From contig NZ_NKHL01000100.1 of the NCBI RefSeq assembly GCF_002934685.1, positions 1,411-65,410 of the forward strand: a DNA stretch of 64,000 nt, written 5' to 3'. The number at the start of each line of letters is the position of its first letter. Position 1 is the first letter of the stretch. The stretch is from Pseudomonas bohemica. Lineage in GTDB: Bacteria > Pseudomonadota > Gammaproteobacteria > Pseudomonadales > Pseudomonadaceae. Below, in pieces: positions 33,949 through 42,566 of this stretch. Both the position numbers and the translations under genes were made by a program. Under the pieces are notes generated by a model. The model had not been told where the DNA came from. It saw only the letters and a list, made by a program, of their open reading frames with translations, and ran no database searches.

Positions 33949-34593
33949 TCACGCTCTTACGAAAGGGTTTTCGCGCATTTCATCGCCCAGGCGCGTGTCC
34001 GGCCCATGCCCTGTCACGACCGTCGCATCCTCATCCAACGTGTAAAGACGCTCCTTGATCGAGCGCACGATGGTCGCTTGATCGCCGCCCCATAAATCCG
34101 TGCGCCCAATCCCACGCTTGAACAACGTATCGCCAGCAATCAACAGCTTCGCATCCTCGAACCAGAAGCTCATCGACCCCGGTGTATGCCCCGGTGTGTG
34201 CAACGCCACACCGCATCCGCACACCAATTCCTCATCGTGTTCCAGCCAGCGATCCGGCGACGGGACTGGCACATAAGGCACACGGAACACCTGACACTGG
34301 GTCTCGAGGTTGTCCCACAGGAACTGATCTTCTTTATGCAGATGCAGCGTCGCCCCGGTCTTCTCTTTCAACTGCCCCGACGCGAGAAAATGATCCAGAT
34401 GCGCGTGGGTGTGAATGATGCTGACCACCTTCAATCCGTGAGCTTCGAGCTTCGCCAGAATCAGCTCGGGATTGCCACCGGGATCGACCACGATCGCCTG
34501 TTTGGTGACCGGGTCGCCGATAATCGTGCAGTTACACTGCAAAGGGCCGACGGGGAAAGTTTCGCGGATGAGGTTGGTTTTGGTGGGTTGCAT
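33949..34593 (-). CDS. Metallo-beta-lactamase-fold hydrolase (glyoxalase II/YcbL-like)
   Basis: A 214-residue MBL-fold hydrolase. The metal motif is HTHAHLDH, and TPGHTPGS, GDTLF and TGHGPDT supply the remaining ligands. The size and the QCNCTIIGDPVTKQAIVVDPGG start match the YcbL/glyoxalase II-like branch without the C-terminal glyoxalase II domain, so a thioester or related hydrolase is likely. I chose the ATG at 34593. It stands alone on the minus strand. Confidence 0.83.
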   Translation of the reverse strand: MQPTKTNLIRETFPVGPLQCNCTIIGDPVTKQAIVVDPGGNPELILAKLEAHGLKVVSIIHTHAHLDHFLASGQLKEKTGATLHLHKEDQFLWDNLETQCQVFRVPYVPVPSPDRWLEHDEELVCGCGVALHTPGHTPGSMSFWFEDAKLLIAGDTLFKRGIGRTDLWGGDQATIVRSIKERLYTLDEDATVVTGHGPDTRLGDEMRENPFVRA

Positions 34594-34749
34594 GAGGACC
34601 TGAACGCAATGAGTGAAGTGCGGGCGCTGCCCGGCCAGTCGATGGCCAAGGTTCCCCCGAAATCTGCGCCCATTCAACTCGTAGTTGCTTTAACACGCGC
34701 GCAACGCAATAGGCAGTGGCACCTGATGTGATGGCGAGTAAGCCTGATT

Positions 34750-35559
34750 TCACACCAAAACCATGCTCACCAGCACCACCGCCAACAATCCCACATATGC
34801 CCGCGCGTGCAGTTGATCCGGGATGCGTCCCACCCACCGAGCGGCCAGGCGCATTCCGAACCATGCGCCGAGGGTGAGTGCGGCGAAAGCGCCGAGATTG
34901 ACGTAACCGATGTATCCCGCCCCCAACCCTGTATTGCCCAAACCGGTCAGCATATAAGTCGCCGTGCCGACCACCGCCACGGGCAGGCTCAGCGGGTTGG
35001 CCATGGAGGTCGCCTTGGTCATGCTCAAGCCGCAGCGGCGCAGCAAAGGAACGGTCATTACACTACCGCCTACCCCCAAAAACGTTGCAATGGCGCCGAT
35101 GGCGATACCGCCTGGCCCGACGCTCCAGCGGCTCAGGCGATGCGGCTCGCCCTCAAAGGTCGATGAGACGAATCCGCGTCTGCACAGGCAATCGACGATG
35201 GTGATTGCCAGATAAACGACAAACGCCACGCGCAATGCTGCACCGCTGACAAATCCTGCTGCTACGGCGCCGACCAATGAACCGGCGGCGATGAAACCCG
35301 CCAAGGGCCACAGCCAGGCCTTGAGCAGGGTTCCGGCACGGGCTGATCGACGGGTGCTGAGGGCGGCGTTGACGATCATCACACACGTGGAAGTCGCTAC
35401 GGCCACGTGCATGGCAGCTTGCTCGGCCAGCGCGCCACCCGCACCACTGATCAGCACCCCATAAAGCACCGGCACGACGACGAAGCCGCCACCAAAACCG
35501 AACAGCACCGTCGTCACGCCGGAAAAGCCGCCGAACAGTGTCAGAAGTAAATAGATCAT
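34750..35559 (-). CDS. TauE/SafE-family membrane permease
   Basis: A 269-residue protein with about eight hydrophobic helices and the twin TauE/SafE half repeats: FGFGGGFVVVPVLYGVL in the first half and LGVGGSVMTVPLLRRCG in the second. The family exports or imports sulfite, sulfoacetate or related anions; the substrate is unknown. It diverges from an AraC-family gene 111 bp away, which is a likely regulator. Confidence 0.83.
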   Translation of the reverse strand: MIYLLLTLFGGFSGVTTVLFGFGGGFVVVPVLYGVLISGAGGALAEQAAMHVAVATSTCVMIVNAALSTRRSARAGTLLKAWLWPLAGFIAAGSLVGAVAAGFVSGAALRVAFVVYLAITIVDCLCRRGFVSSTFEGEPHRLSRWSVGPGGIAIGAIATFLGVGGSVMTVPLLRRCGLSMTKATSMANPLSLPVAVVGTATYMLTGLGNTGLGAGYIGYVNLGAFAALTLGAWFGMRLAARWVGRIPDQLHARAYVGLLAVVLVSMVLV

Positions 35560-35670
35560 CGCGCCAAGCCCTTGAAGAAGATGCGCAGACGATAAACAGG
35601 TCCATCAGATTGAGCTTGAGGATTCAGGCCATTCATGTTTGTGTTTCGGCCAGACTCTGAAGGGACCGCC

Positions 35671-36450
35671 ATGCGCAATATCTCCATCGACACCCTCGAC
35701 AGCACACCGCGCCCGGTCGTGGCGATTGGCAACGACTACGCCGATGGGTATCTGTTGCGCCGGCATCATCACCGGCGCGCGCAGTTGCTGTACGGCTCGA
35801 CGGGCGTGATGAAGGTCTCCACCGAACAAGGCGACTGGGTGGTGCCGCCCCAGCAAGCGGTGTGGATTCCTCCGGGCCTTGCGCATGAGGTGCTGATGCT
35901 CGGCGTGAGTACTCGCAGCCTGTACATCGAGCCCACCGCGGTGCCGCTGTCGCGGGATGACTGCGAAGTGATCGGCGTCTCGCCCCTGCTACGGCAGCTA
36001 CTGATCGAGGCCGTGGAAATGCCGCTGGCGTATGACCCTCAGGGCCGCGACGGGGTGCTGATATCGCTGGTGCTGCTGGAGATCGAACAGGCGCGAGCGC
36101 TACCCTTGCACATTCCATTGCCTGACGAGCCGCGCTTGCTCGCTCGCTGCCAGGGCTTTTTGCAATGTCCGGACATTCATCAGTCACCGCTGGACTGGGC
36201 TCGGGATCTGTTCGTCAGCGAGCGCTCGTTCAGTCGCCTGTTTCGCGAGCAGACACAGATGAGTTTCGGCCAATGGCGACAGCAGGCCTGTGTGGTGCTG
36301 GCCCTGTCACGACTGTCTGCTGGCGAGTCGGTGACCCGCATTGCGATGGACCTTGGTTACGAAAGCCACGCAGCCTTTTCGACCATGTTTCGGCGTTTGG
36401 TGGGCTGTGCGCCCAGTCACTATTCCAGTGTTCAGGCTGCCGAGCGTTAA
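35671..36450 (+). CDS. AraC-family regulator with cupin sensor domain
   Basis: A 259-residue AraC regulator. The N-terminal cupin-like domain (RRHHHRRAQLLYGSTGVM, WVVPPQQAVWIPPGLAHEV) precedes two helix-turn-helix motifs (LDWARDLFVSERSFSRLFREQT; VTRIAMDLGYESHAAFSTMFRR). I chose the ATG at 35671 after AAGGGA. It probably controls the divergent TauE gene. Closely similar in layout to the AraC gene at 47964, which likewise faces a transporter gene. Confidence 0.85.
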   Translation: MRNISIDTLDSTPRPVVAIGNDYADGYLLRRHHHRRAQLLYGSTGVMKVSTEQGDWVVPPQQAVWIPPGLAHEVLMLGVSTRSLYIEPTAVPLSRDDCEVIGVSPLLRQLLIEAVEMPLAYDPQGRDGVLISLVLLEIEQARALPLHIPLPDEPRLLARCQGFLQCPDIHQSPLDWARDLFVSERSFSRLFREQTQMSFGQWRQQACVVLALSRLSAGESVTRIAMDLGYESHAAFSTMFRRLVGCAPSHYSSVQAAER

Positions 36451-36551
36451 CGGTGCTGTGGCATGAAGCCATTTTCGACGCCGTAGTTTTCTTCAATGTC
36501 GCTGACGGTTTTGAGTTCGCTTTTTGCACTCGATCGAGTGGTTCCCGCCAT
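36447..36551 (-). CDS. Possible 34-residue small protein
   Basis: A minus-strand ORF starting ATG at 36551 and ending TAA at 36447 encodes MAGTTRSSAKSELKTVSDIE... and ends in GFMPQHR. The composition is protein-like and the codons are balanced, but no Shine-Dalgarno sequence is evident and no family is recognised. It overlaps the convergent AraC stop by 4 bp. It could also be the tail of a lost gene. Confidence 0.3.
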   Translation of the reverse strand: MAGTTRSSAKSELKTVSDIEENYGVENGFMPQHR

Positions 36552-36810
36552 CCAAGCAAAGCAATTTGTCGGATAAATTTTCCTAAACCTTCGCCGGCGT
36601 CCGAATCGTATTCTCTAACCTTATGTTTAACAGGATAAAAACAGAAAAAACCGGCTGTTCAAGCCTGTTGTTTGAATGATGTATTTTTCAAAAACCCGCT
36701 CATATACTGGCACTACGCAACCAGTGAGAGGTGTAGCGTTCGAGACGATAAGAAGTCGACTCGATGACCCCGCAAGGCAGCCCAGGCCCAAAGCGAAACG
36801 AGCAGGCTCC
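36552..36810. other. Upstream region of the HD-GYP gene
   Basis: About 260 bp, AT-rich at 36570-36710, with a TATACT hexamer in CTCATATACTGGC at about 36700 that could be a -10 element. No clear -35 and no other gene is seen. Confidence 0.4.
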
Positions 36811-38010
36811 ATGCTAAGAAAAATCGCGGTTTCCGATCTAACGTTGGGTATGTACATCCACGAGTTCTGTCGTCCACGAGTACACGATCCATTCTGGACC
36901 CAGCACGTAGAGCGCGAATTGCGCGACGAGGCGGTTCTGCATCGCATTCAGGAATCGACGCGCGAAGTGTGGATCGACACTCGACGCGGCAAAAGCCCCA
37001 CTGTGCAGGTACACATCCTGGCTGTTGCCTCGAGAAGTGTCTGCGACACCGACACTACCCCTGCCAGCATGGAGAAAGAGCTGGCTCGCGCCAGATTGAT
37101 CTGCGGCCGTGCAAAAGATGCGGTCATGAAAATGTTCACCGATGCCCGCATGGGCCGCGCGATGAACGCCCAGGATGTCGACCTTCTGGTTGAAGAAATT
37201 TCGACTTCGGTCATGCGCCATCCTCACGCGCTGATCAGCCTGTCGCGTCTGAAAACGTCCGATGAATACACCTACATGCACTCGGTCGCGGTCTGCGCGC
37301 TGATGGTGGCGCTCGCGCAGCGAATGGACCTGAGCGAAGAACAGGTCCGCGAAGCGGGGGTTGCCGGGTTGATGCACGATGTCGGCAAGATGAAGATCGC
37401 GCCAGCGATCCTCAACAAAGCCGATCGCCTCACTTACGACGAATACGAAGTCATGAAACACCATCCGCAAGCGGGGCTGGAAATTCTGCAAAACTGCCAG
37501 CAAGTCACCCATGCTGTTCGAGATGTGTGCCTGCATCACCACGAGAAAGTCGATGGCAGCGGTTATCCTCACGGGCTCAAAGGTGAAGAAATCAGCCTGT
37601 TCGCCAGGATGGGGGCGATCTGCGATGTCTACGACGCCGTCACCTCGGACCGTCCCTACAAAAGGGGCTGGAACGCCGCGCAATCCATTCGCGAGATGGC
37701 GTCATGGAAAGGCCATTTCGACGAAACGATCTTCCAGCACTTCGTCAAGACCGTCGGCATCTATCCCGTCGGTGCGCTGGTGCGCCTGAAAAGCGAGCGT
37801 CTGGGCGTGGTTGTCGAACAAGGCGAAAAATCGCTGCTGCATCCGAAAGTGAAGGTTTTCCTGTCCACCCGAACCCGAATCGCTTTCGAGCCGGAAATCA
37901 TCGACCTTGCCAGTTCCGACGAACAGGACGCGATCGTCAAGTTCGAGCTGGCCAAGGACTGGGGTGTGCAGGGTGTGGAGACTATGTGGGCGGGGGCGGC
38001 GGCGCTCTGA
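36811..38010 (+). CDS. HD-GYP cyclic-di-GMP phosphodiesterase
   Basis: A 399-residue protein. The N-terminal DUF3391 domain (IAVSDLTLGMYIHEFCRP) precedes an HD-GYP domain that keeps the metal and catalytic signature: HSVAVCALM, MHDVGKMKIAP, KHHPQAGLEIL and HHEKVDGSGYPHGLKGEEI. It should hydrolyse c-di-GMP to GMP or pGpG and thereby lower biofilm signals. There is no membrane segment. I chose the ATG at 36811; the frame extends upstream without family similarity. It converges with the MalT-like regulator gene, only 28 bp away. Confidence 0.88.
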   Translation: MLRKIAVSDLTLGMYIHEFCRPRVHDPFWTQHVERELRDEAVLHRIQESTREVWIDTRRGKSPTVQVHILAVASRSVCDTDTTPASMEKELARARLICGRAKDAVMKMFTDARMGRAMNAQDVDLLVEEISTSVMRHPHALISLSRLKTSDEYTYMHSVAVCALMVALAQRMDLSEEQVREAGVAGLMHDVGKMKIAPAILNKADRLTYDEYEVMKHHPQAGLEILQNCQQVTHAVRDVCLHHHEKVDGSGYPHGLKGEEISLFARMGAICDVYDAVTSDRPYKRGWNAAQSIREMASWKGHFDETIFQHFVKTVGIYPVGALVRLKSERLGVVVEQGEKSLLHPKVKVFLSTRTRIAFEPEIIDLASSDEQDAIVKFELAKDWGVQGVETMWAGAAAL

Positions 38011-38038
38011 GCAAGCAATTTAATGCCCAAATCACGAT

Positions 38039-40798
38039 TTACCCCAACAACCCCAGCTCCTGCGCTCGCGCCACGGCCTGCGTTCTGCGCTCTACGCCAA
38101 GCTTGCTGTTGATGTGACTGGCGTGGGTTTTGACCGTGTGCAGCGAGATGAACAACCGTTCGCTGATTTCCTGATTGGAGCAACCCTGGGCGATGAGTTG
38201 CAGAACGCCGAGTTCACGCGCGCTGAGGGCTTCGCCGCCGGGACAGGGAACGGGGTCGCTGTTTTCTCGCGCGCAAGGCGGTTCTTTTCCAGTGTCGGGC
38301 GGCAGCTGATTGAGCAGATAGTCCACGAGTCGGCAGCGCGGGCGTTTGAGCAGTTGCTCGCGTAGCCACTGCGGATGTTGGCGGACGACGCCGAGCAATG
38401 GCAACACAGCGCCGCCCATTGCGCTTTGAAGGCTGCGATTGAGCAGGGTTTGCGCTTTGGTTCTGTCCTGCGTATCAAGCGCGAGCAAGATGTGCTGGCT
38501 GAGGGCATTCAGTCCCATCAGCCCGGCATCGATTTGTTGGGCGTGCTCTTCCAATCGCGTCAGGCGCTGGGCAGAGTCTTCGACCCGGCCCTGAATCTTG
38601 TCGAGCATGGCGCTCAGCAACTCGATGTGCTGCGGCAGCTGCGGCATGCATTCGGGCGCCGCGGCAGGCTGATCACCGCCGTAGGTCTGCCCCAGCCGCA
38701 GCAGCCAGGCATCCGCCAGATCAATCCGCCCCTGCGCCAGCCACAGCTCGCATTTGGCCAGGGTGATCATCGCCAGGTAATAAACCGGTGGCACATCCCA
38801 GATATGCATCAGGCGTTCGGCCTCGGCCAGTTCGGCGAAGGACTCGGCGAATCGCCCTTCCCGGCCTTCAAGCCCGGCGATGACGCAATGACCGATCAAT
38901 ACGCTGATGTCGCGACAGGCTCGCGCTTCGGCCAGACCGGCATTGAGCCGAGCGCGCCCGGCTTCGGGCTGCAGGCACTGAACGAGCAGATAACCTTCGT
39001 ATAACGTCAGCCGCGCGCGCACCGCGTAGAGTCGTTGCGACGACAGCCCGTTCAACCGACGCAACCCCTGGCGCACCTCCTCGAGCGAGCGCAATGCCTC
39101 ACCGCGAGCCTGTAACGTGCGCGCCCGGTCGTAATGCGCCAACGCTTCGAACAGCGGGTTGGCGACTCTTTGCGCCAATTCCAGAGCATCGCGGTTCAGC
39201 GCCCTGGCGCGCCACAGGTCACCCTCGGCCAGCGCCAGATTGGCCAGCGTCGAGAGGCACAGCAGGCGCTGCCCATAGCGTTTCTGCGGCAGGCTGGCCA
39301 GCGCCTCGCTGCAATAACGGTGGGCGGTTGCGCTGTCGCCGCGCCCCCGGGCGATGATGCCGCTGAGCGCCAGCCACTGCGCCAGCATGGATTTCTGCGC
39401 CGTGGCCGACGGCGCGGGCAGGAAGCGGCTCAGATGATTGCCCAACTCCTCGGCGGCATCGAGCTGACAGGCAAGCCCCAACGCCCACGCATACAAGACG
39501 ATCAGACGTGGCGTGCTGATCAGCAGGCTGTCGGGCAGGTCCATCTTCCAGCGCAGCAGCATGCCGACGTTCTGTTCGGCCAGCAGCTGTTCTTCGGAAA
39601 GGTTTTGCACCAGATTGGCAGCGACGTCGTGGTGGCCGGCGCGCAATGCCTGTTCGATCGCCTCATCCAACAAACCTTGTTCACTGAACCATCGGCAAGC
39701 GTTCAGGTGCAGGCGCCTTTGCTGGGGCGCAACGGTGCTGCCCGCCCGCGCCCGCAACAGGTCGGAAAACAAATGGTGATAGCGGAACCAACGCCCACTT
39801 TCATCCAGCGGCACGAGAAACACCTGATGCGCCTGCAGGAAAGCGAGCATTTCAGCACTGTCGTGGCCGTCGCGGGCCGCATCGCACAAAGCACTGCAGA
39901 AGCGCTCCAGGCAGGCCGTTTCATATAAAAAGACTTGAACGTCGGCGGGCAGGCAATCGATGACTTCTTCAAGCAGATAGTCGCGAATCAGACCCTCGCC
40001 GCCGTTGAGTTCCTGAGTCAGGGTATTGCTGCCAGCCTCGGCAGCGGTGAGCAGCCAGAAACGCAATCCGGCGACCCAGCCCTCGCTGCGTTGCAGCAGG
40101 GTGTGCAGTGCTTCCTCGGTCAGCGAGCTACTGTGCTGATCCAGCACCGCGATTGATTCGTCGTCAGTCAGGCGCAGGTCCTGTTCTGACAGCTCAAGCA
40201 GTTGCCGCGACAGGCGCAGCCGCGCCAGATGCCAGTCTGGACGTTGACGGCTGGTGACCATGACGATCATGCCGGCCGGCAGATGGTTAAGCAGAAATTG
40301 AAGGCAGCGATCAAGCACCGGGCCTTGCACGAGGTGGTAGTCGTCCAGCACCAAAAGCAGCGGTTTGCTCAACATCAGGTGCATCGCCAGCTCGTCGAGC
40401 AGGCTGTCGAGCCACTCTTCGAAGGCAAATGGCTGATGCCGCTGACGCATTTTCAACAGGCCCAGCGCCTGATTGCCAAGCTGAGGGAAGAATTGTTGAA
40501 GGCCGGAAAGAAGGCGTTCGAGGAACTTGCCGGGATCGCTGTCACGCTGGCTGAGGCCGAGCCAGAGGTTTTGCCACTGGTCGGGCAGGCTTTCGCAGAA
40601 TTCCACGGCCAACGAACTCTTACCGAATCCGGCAGGCGCACTGACCAACAGCAGACGCCCGGACAACCCCACGCTCATCCGCTCGCACAGCCTGGTCCTG
40701 CGCACGTAGCCCTCTGGCAGGGGTGGGCGGAAGAAACGTCCTTCCAACGCAGTGACTGCGTGATTTGCGATTCCTTGCAAACGCGACAGATCAGTCAT
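38039..40798 (-). CDS. MalT-type LuxR-family regulator
   Basis: A 919-residue ATP-binding regulator of the LAL/MalT group. The N-terminal NTPase has Walker A in SAPAGFGKSS and Walker B in LLLVLDDYHL. A long TPR-like helical region follows (about 380-830). The C-terminal LuxR helix-turn-helix is LSARELGVLQLIAQGCSNQEI with ISLHTVKTHASHINSKLGV. It lies upstream of, and on the same strand as, nothing; it follows the DUF1329-DUF1302-CoA ligase genes in map order, which resembles a P. putida locus (from memory). It is the obvious candidate activator of these genes. Confidence 0.87.
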   Translation of the reverse strand: MTDLSRLQGIANHAVTALEGRFFRPPLPEGYVRRTRLCERMSVGLSGRLLLVSAPAGFGKSSLAVEFCESLPDQWQNLWLGLSQRDSDPGKFLERLLSGLQQFFPQLGNQALGLLKMRQRHQPFAFEEWLDSLLDELAMHLMLSKPLLLVLDDYHLVQGPVLDRCLQFLLNHLPAGMIVMVTSRQRPDWHLARLRLSRQLLELSEQDLRLTDDESIAVLDQHSSSLTEEALHTLLQRSEGWVAGLRFWLLTAAEAGSNTLTQELNGGEGLIRDYLLEEVIDCLPADVQVFLYETACLERFCSALCDAARDGHDSAEMLAFLQAHQVFLVPLDESGRWFRYHHLFSDLLRARAGSTVAPQQRRLHLNACRWFSEQGLLDEAIEQALRAGHHDVAANLVQNLSEEQLLAEQNVGMLLRWKMDLPDSLLISTPRLIVLYAWALGLACQLDAAEELGNHLSRFLPAPSATAQKSMLAQWLALSGIIARGRGDSATAHRYCSEALASLPQKRYGQRLLCLSTLANLALAEGDLWRARALNRDALELAQRVANPLFEALAHYDRARTLQARGEALRSLEEVRQGLRRLNGLSSQRLYAVRARLTLYEGYLLVQCLQPEAGRARLNAGLAEARACRDISVLIGHCVIAGLEGREGRFAESFAELAEAERLMHIWDVPPVYYLAMITLAKCELWLAQGRIDLADAWLLRLGQTYGGDQPAAAPECMPQLPQHIELLSAMLDKIQGRVEDSAQRLTRLEEHAQQIDAGLMGLNALSQHILLALDTQDRTKAQTLLNRSLQSAMGGAVLPLLGVVRQHPQWLREQLLKRPRCRLVDYLLNQLPPDTGKEPPCARENSDPVPCPGGEALSARELGVLQLIAQGCSNQEISERLFISLHTVKTHASHINSKLGVERRTQAVARAQELGLLG

Positions 40799-40973
40799 GG
40801 CCGGCTCTTGTTAGAAGTGCTTGTTATTCGGCGTTCAGATGTCGGGAGACTAGCGGCTATGTCAGAGCTTTTGAAGAATGTTCGACGAAAGACTGTAAGA
40901 AAACATATCCGATCAACAAGGCGAATGTTGCTTTATATGTTTGGGGAGATTTAGCTGCGGACACATTACCGAT

Positions 40974-41033
40974 GCAGGAGTGAGCCTGCTCACGAAGGCT
41001 GACGTCAAGAACCTTCATCCGCTCACTCCCACA
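40974..41033. repeat. REP element, GTGGGAGTGAGCTTGCTCACGAA type
   Basis: CAGGAGTGAGCCTGCTCACGAAGG with a short inverted partner CCGCTCACTCCCACAGG about 25 bp on. Confidence 0.7.
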
Positions 41034-41052
41034 GGCCGACCAGGCCGGTCAT

Positions 41053-41076
41053 AAAAAACCCCGACGAATCGGGGCG
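41053..41076 (-). terminator. Intrinsic terminator downstream of the DUF1329 gene
   Basis: On the minus strand CCCCGA-TTCG-TCGGGG is followed by TTTTTT. It lies about 110 bp after the DUF1329 stop and would end the DUF1302-DUF1329 transcript. The remaining sequence of the 40799-41186 gap shows no gene. Confidence 0.82.
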
Positions 41077-41186
41077 CTTCTTCTTGCGACTATGGGGTTC
41101 AGCCATAGGATAAAGCGGCGCAGTACAACGGGTGCTCGATTGCTGTTATCAACGGTGCACGGCTCTGCGCCAATTCAAAAGCTGGA

Positions 41187-42557
41187 TCAGCGCACGCCTT
41201 CCTGGCGCAAGGCGTTAGGTGAGAAGTCGCTGGTAGTGGCAGTGAAGCCGAAGTCGTAAGCGCTCTTCTCTTCGTTCTTCATGCCCAGTGCCAGGTAACG
41301 GCCGGACTGCAAGTCGTACAGCGTTTCCACTGCATACCACGGTACTTGCTTGTCGTAGTAGTTCTCAGCGTGAGCTTCGGCTACGCGCCACAGTTGGCCA
41401 CGACCGTCGTAGTGATCGATCACCGCCGCCTGCCAGGTGTCTTCGTCGATGAAGAAATCACGCTTGGCATAAATGTGGCGCTGACCTTCCTTCAGGGTCG
41501 CGGTCACGTGCCAGACGCGACGCAGCTCATAACGCGTCAGGTCCTGGTTGATGTGGCCAGGTCTGACGATGTCGGTGTACTTGAGCTTCGGATCGTCCAG
41601 CTTGTAGCTGTCGGAGGCGATGTACATCTCCTGTTTGCCGATCAGTTTCCAGTCATAGCGATCCGGTGCGCCGTTATACATGTCGAGGTTGTCGGAGGTA
41701 CGCAGGCCGTCAGCTGCAGTACCCGGACCGTCATAAGAGACCTGAGGCGCCCGACGCACGCGACGCTGACCGGCGTTGTAAACCCACGCAGAGCGAGGCT
41801 CCTTCACCTGATCGAGGGTTTCATGTACCAGCAGTACGGAACCGGCCAGACGCGCCGGAGCGGTCACCTCCTGCTTGAAGTAGAACAGGATGTTGCCTGG
41901 GTTCTTCGGATCGAAGTCTTTCATCTTGTCGCGAAAAACGAACTGATCCTGGAAATACACAGGGCTGAATGACCCGTTGGTTTGCGGCGTGACCTGCACC
42001 ACCAGACGCTTCACGCTGCCACCGCGATAACGGGTGATGTGGTTCCAGATCACCTCAAGACCGCTTTGCGGAATCGGAAACGGCACCGCCGTCTCGAAAT
42101 TCTCCAGCCCGTTGCCACCCGAGACCAGCCTGGTGTTGGTGGCGTTCTTTTTGATGGCAGCGAACACGTCGGCCGGCACTGTCGCGCCACGGTGGGAAGG
42201 GTAGACCGGCATCTTGAAGGAATCCGGATAACGCTTGAACATCGCGTATTGACCCGGTGCCAGATTGTTTTTGTACTGCTCAACGTTCTGCGCGGTGATG
42301 GTGAACAACGGCTTTTCATTGGCGTAGGGGTTCGCCAGAAAACCTTTGCTGTCGACGGCACCGGCATTGGTCGCGATCGGGCTCCAGGCGGGGATGGTAT
42401 TGGCAGCGTTGCCAGCCTTTTCGGCGCCCATTGGCGTCAGCGAGGTGCCCAGTTTTGCGGCTTCAGAGTCGGACACCGCAGCCATCACCCCGGTCGCCAG
42501 CAACGACAGACCCAGCAGGCCGACCTGCAACAGACTTTTTGTTATTTTCATTTCCAT
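41187..42557 (-). CDS. DUF1329-family periplasmic/outer-membrane protein
   Basis: A 456-residue secreted protein. The N-terminus is a signal peptide (LLQVGLLGLSLLATGVMAAV, cleavage after about residue 27). The body is beta-rich and carries the family's ARLAGSVLLVHETLDQVKEPRSAWVY and RRVRRAPQVSYDGPGTAADG. DUF1329 proteins have a LolB-like fold and regularly pair with DUF1302 proteins, as here (10-bp gap). A role in handling hydrophobic substrates such as esters or fatty acids at the envelope is inferred from such pairs. The ATG at 42557 follows AAGGA. Confidence 0.85.
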   Translation of the reverse strand: MEMKITKSLLQVGLLGLSLLATGVMAAVSDSEAAKLGTSLTPMGAEKAGNAANTIPAWSPIATNAGAVDSKGFLANPYANEKPLFTITAQNVEQYKNNLAPGQYAMFKRYPDSFKMPVYPSHRGATVPADVFAAIKKNATNTRLVSGGNGLENFETAVPFPIPQSGLEVIWNHITRYRGGSVKRLVVQVTPQTNGSFSPVYFQDQFVFRDKMKDFDPKNPGNILFYFKQEVTAPARLAGSVLLVHETLDQVKEPRSAWVYNAGQRRVRRAPQVSYDGPGTAADGLRTSDNLDMYNGAPDRYDWKLIGKQEMYIASDSYKLDDPKLKYTDIVRPGHINQDLTRYELRRVWHVTATLKEGQRHIYAKRDFFIDEDTWQAAVIDHYDGRGQLWRVAEAHAENYYDKQVPWYAVETLYDLQSGRYLALGMKNEEKSAYDFGFTATTSDFSPNALRQEGVR

Positions 42558-42566
42558 GGTCGTTCC

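Noticed and set aside
36700..36725. TGGCACTACGCAACC as a sigma-54 promoter before the HD-GYP gene
   Set aside because: The -24 TGGCAC fits but the -12 TTGC element is missing at the required spacing.
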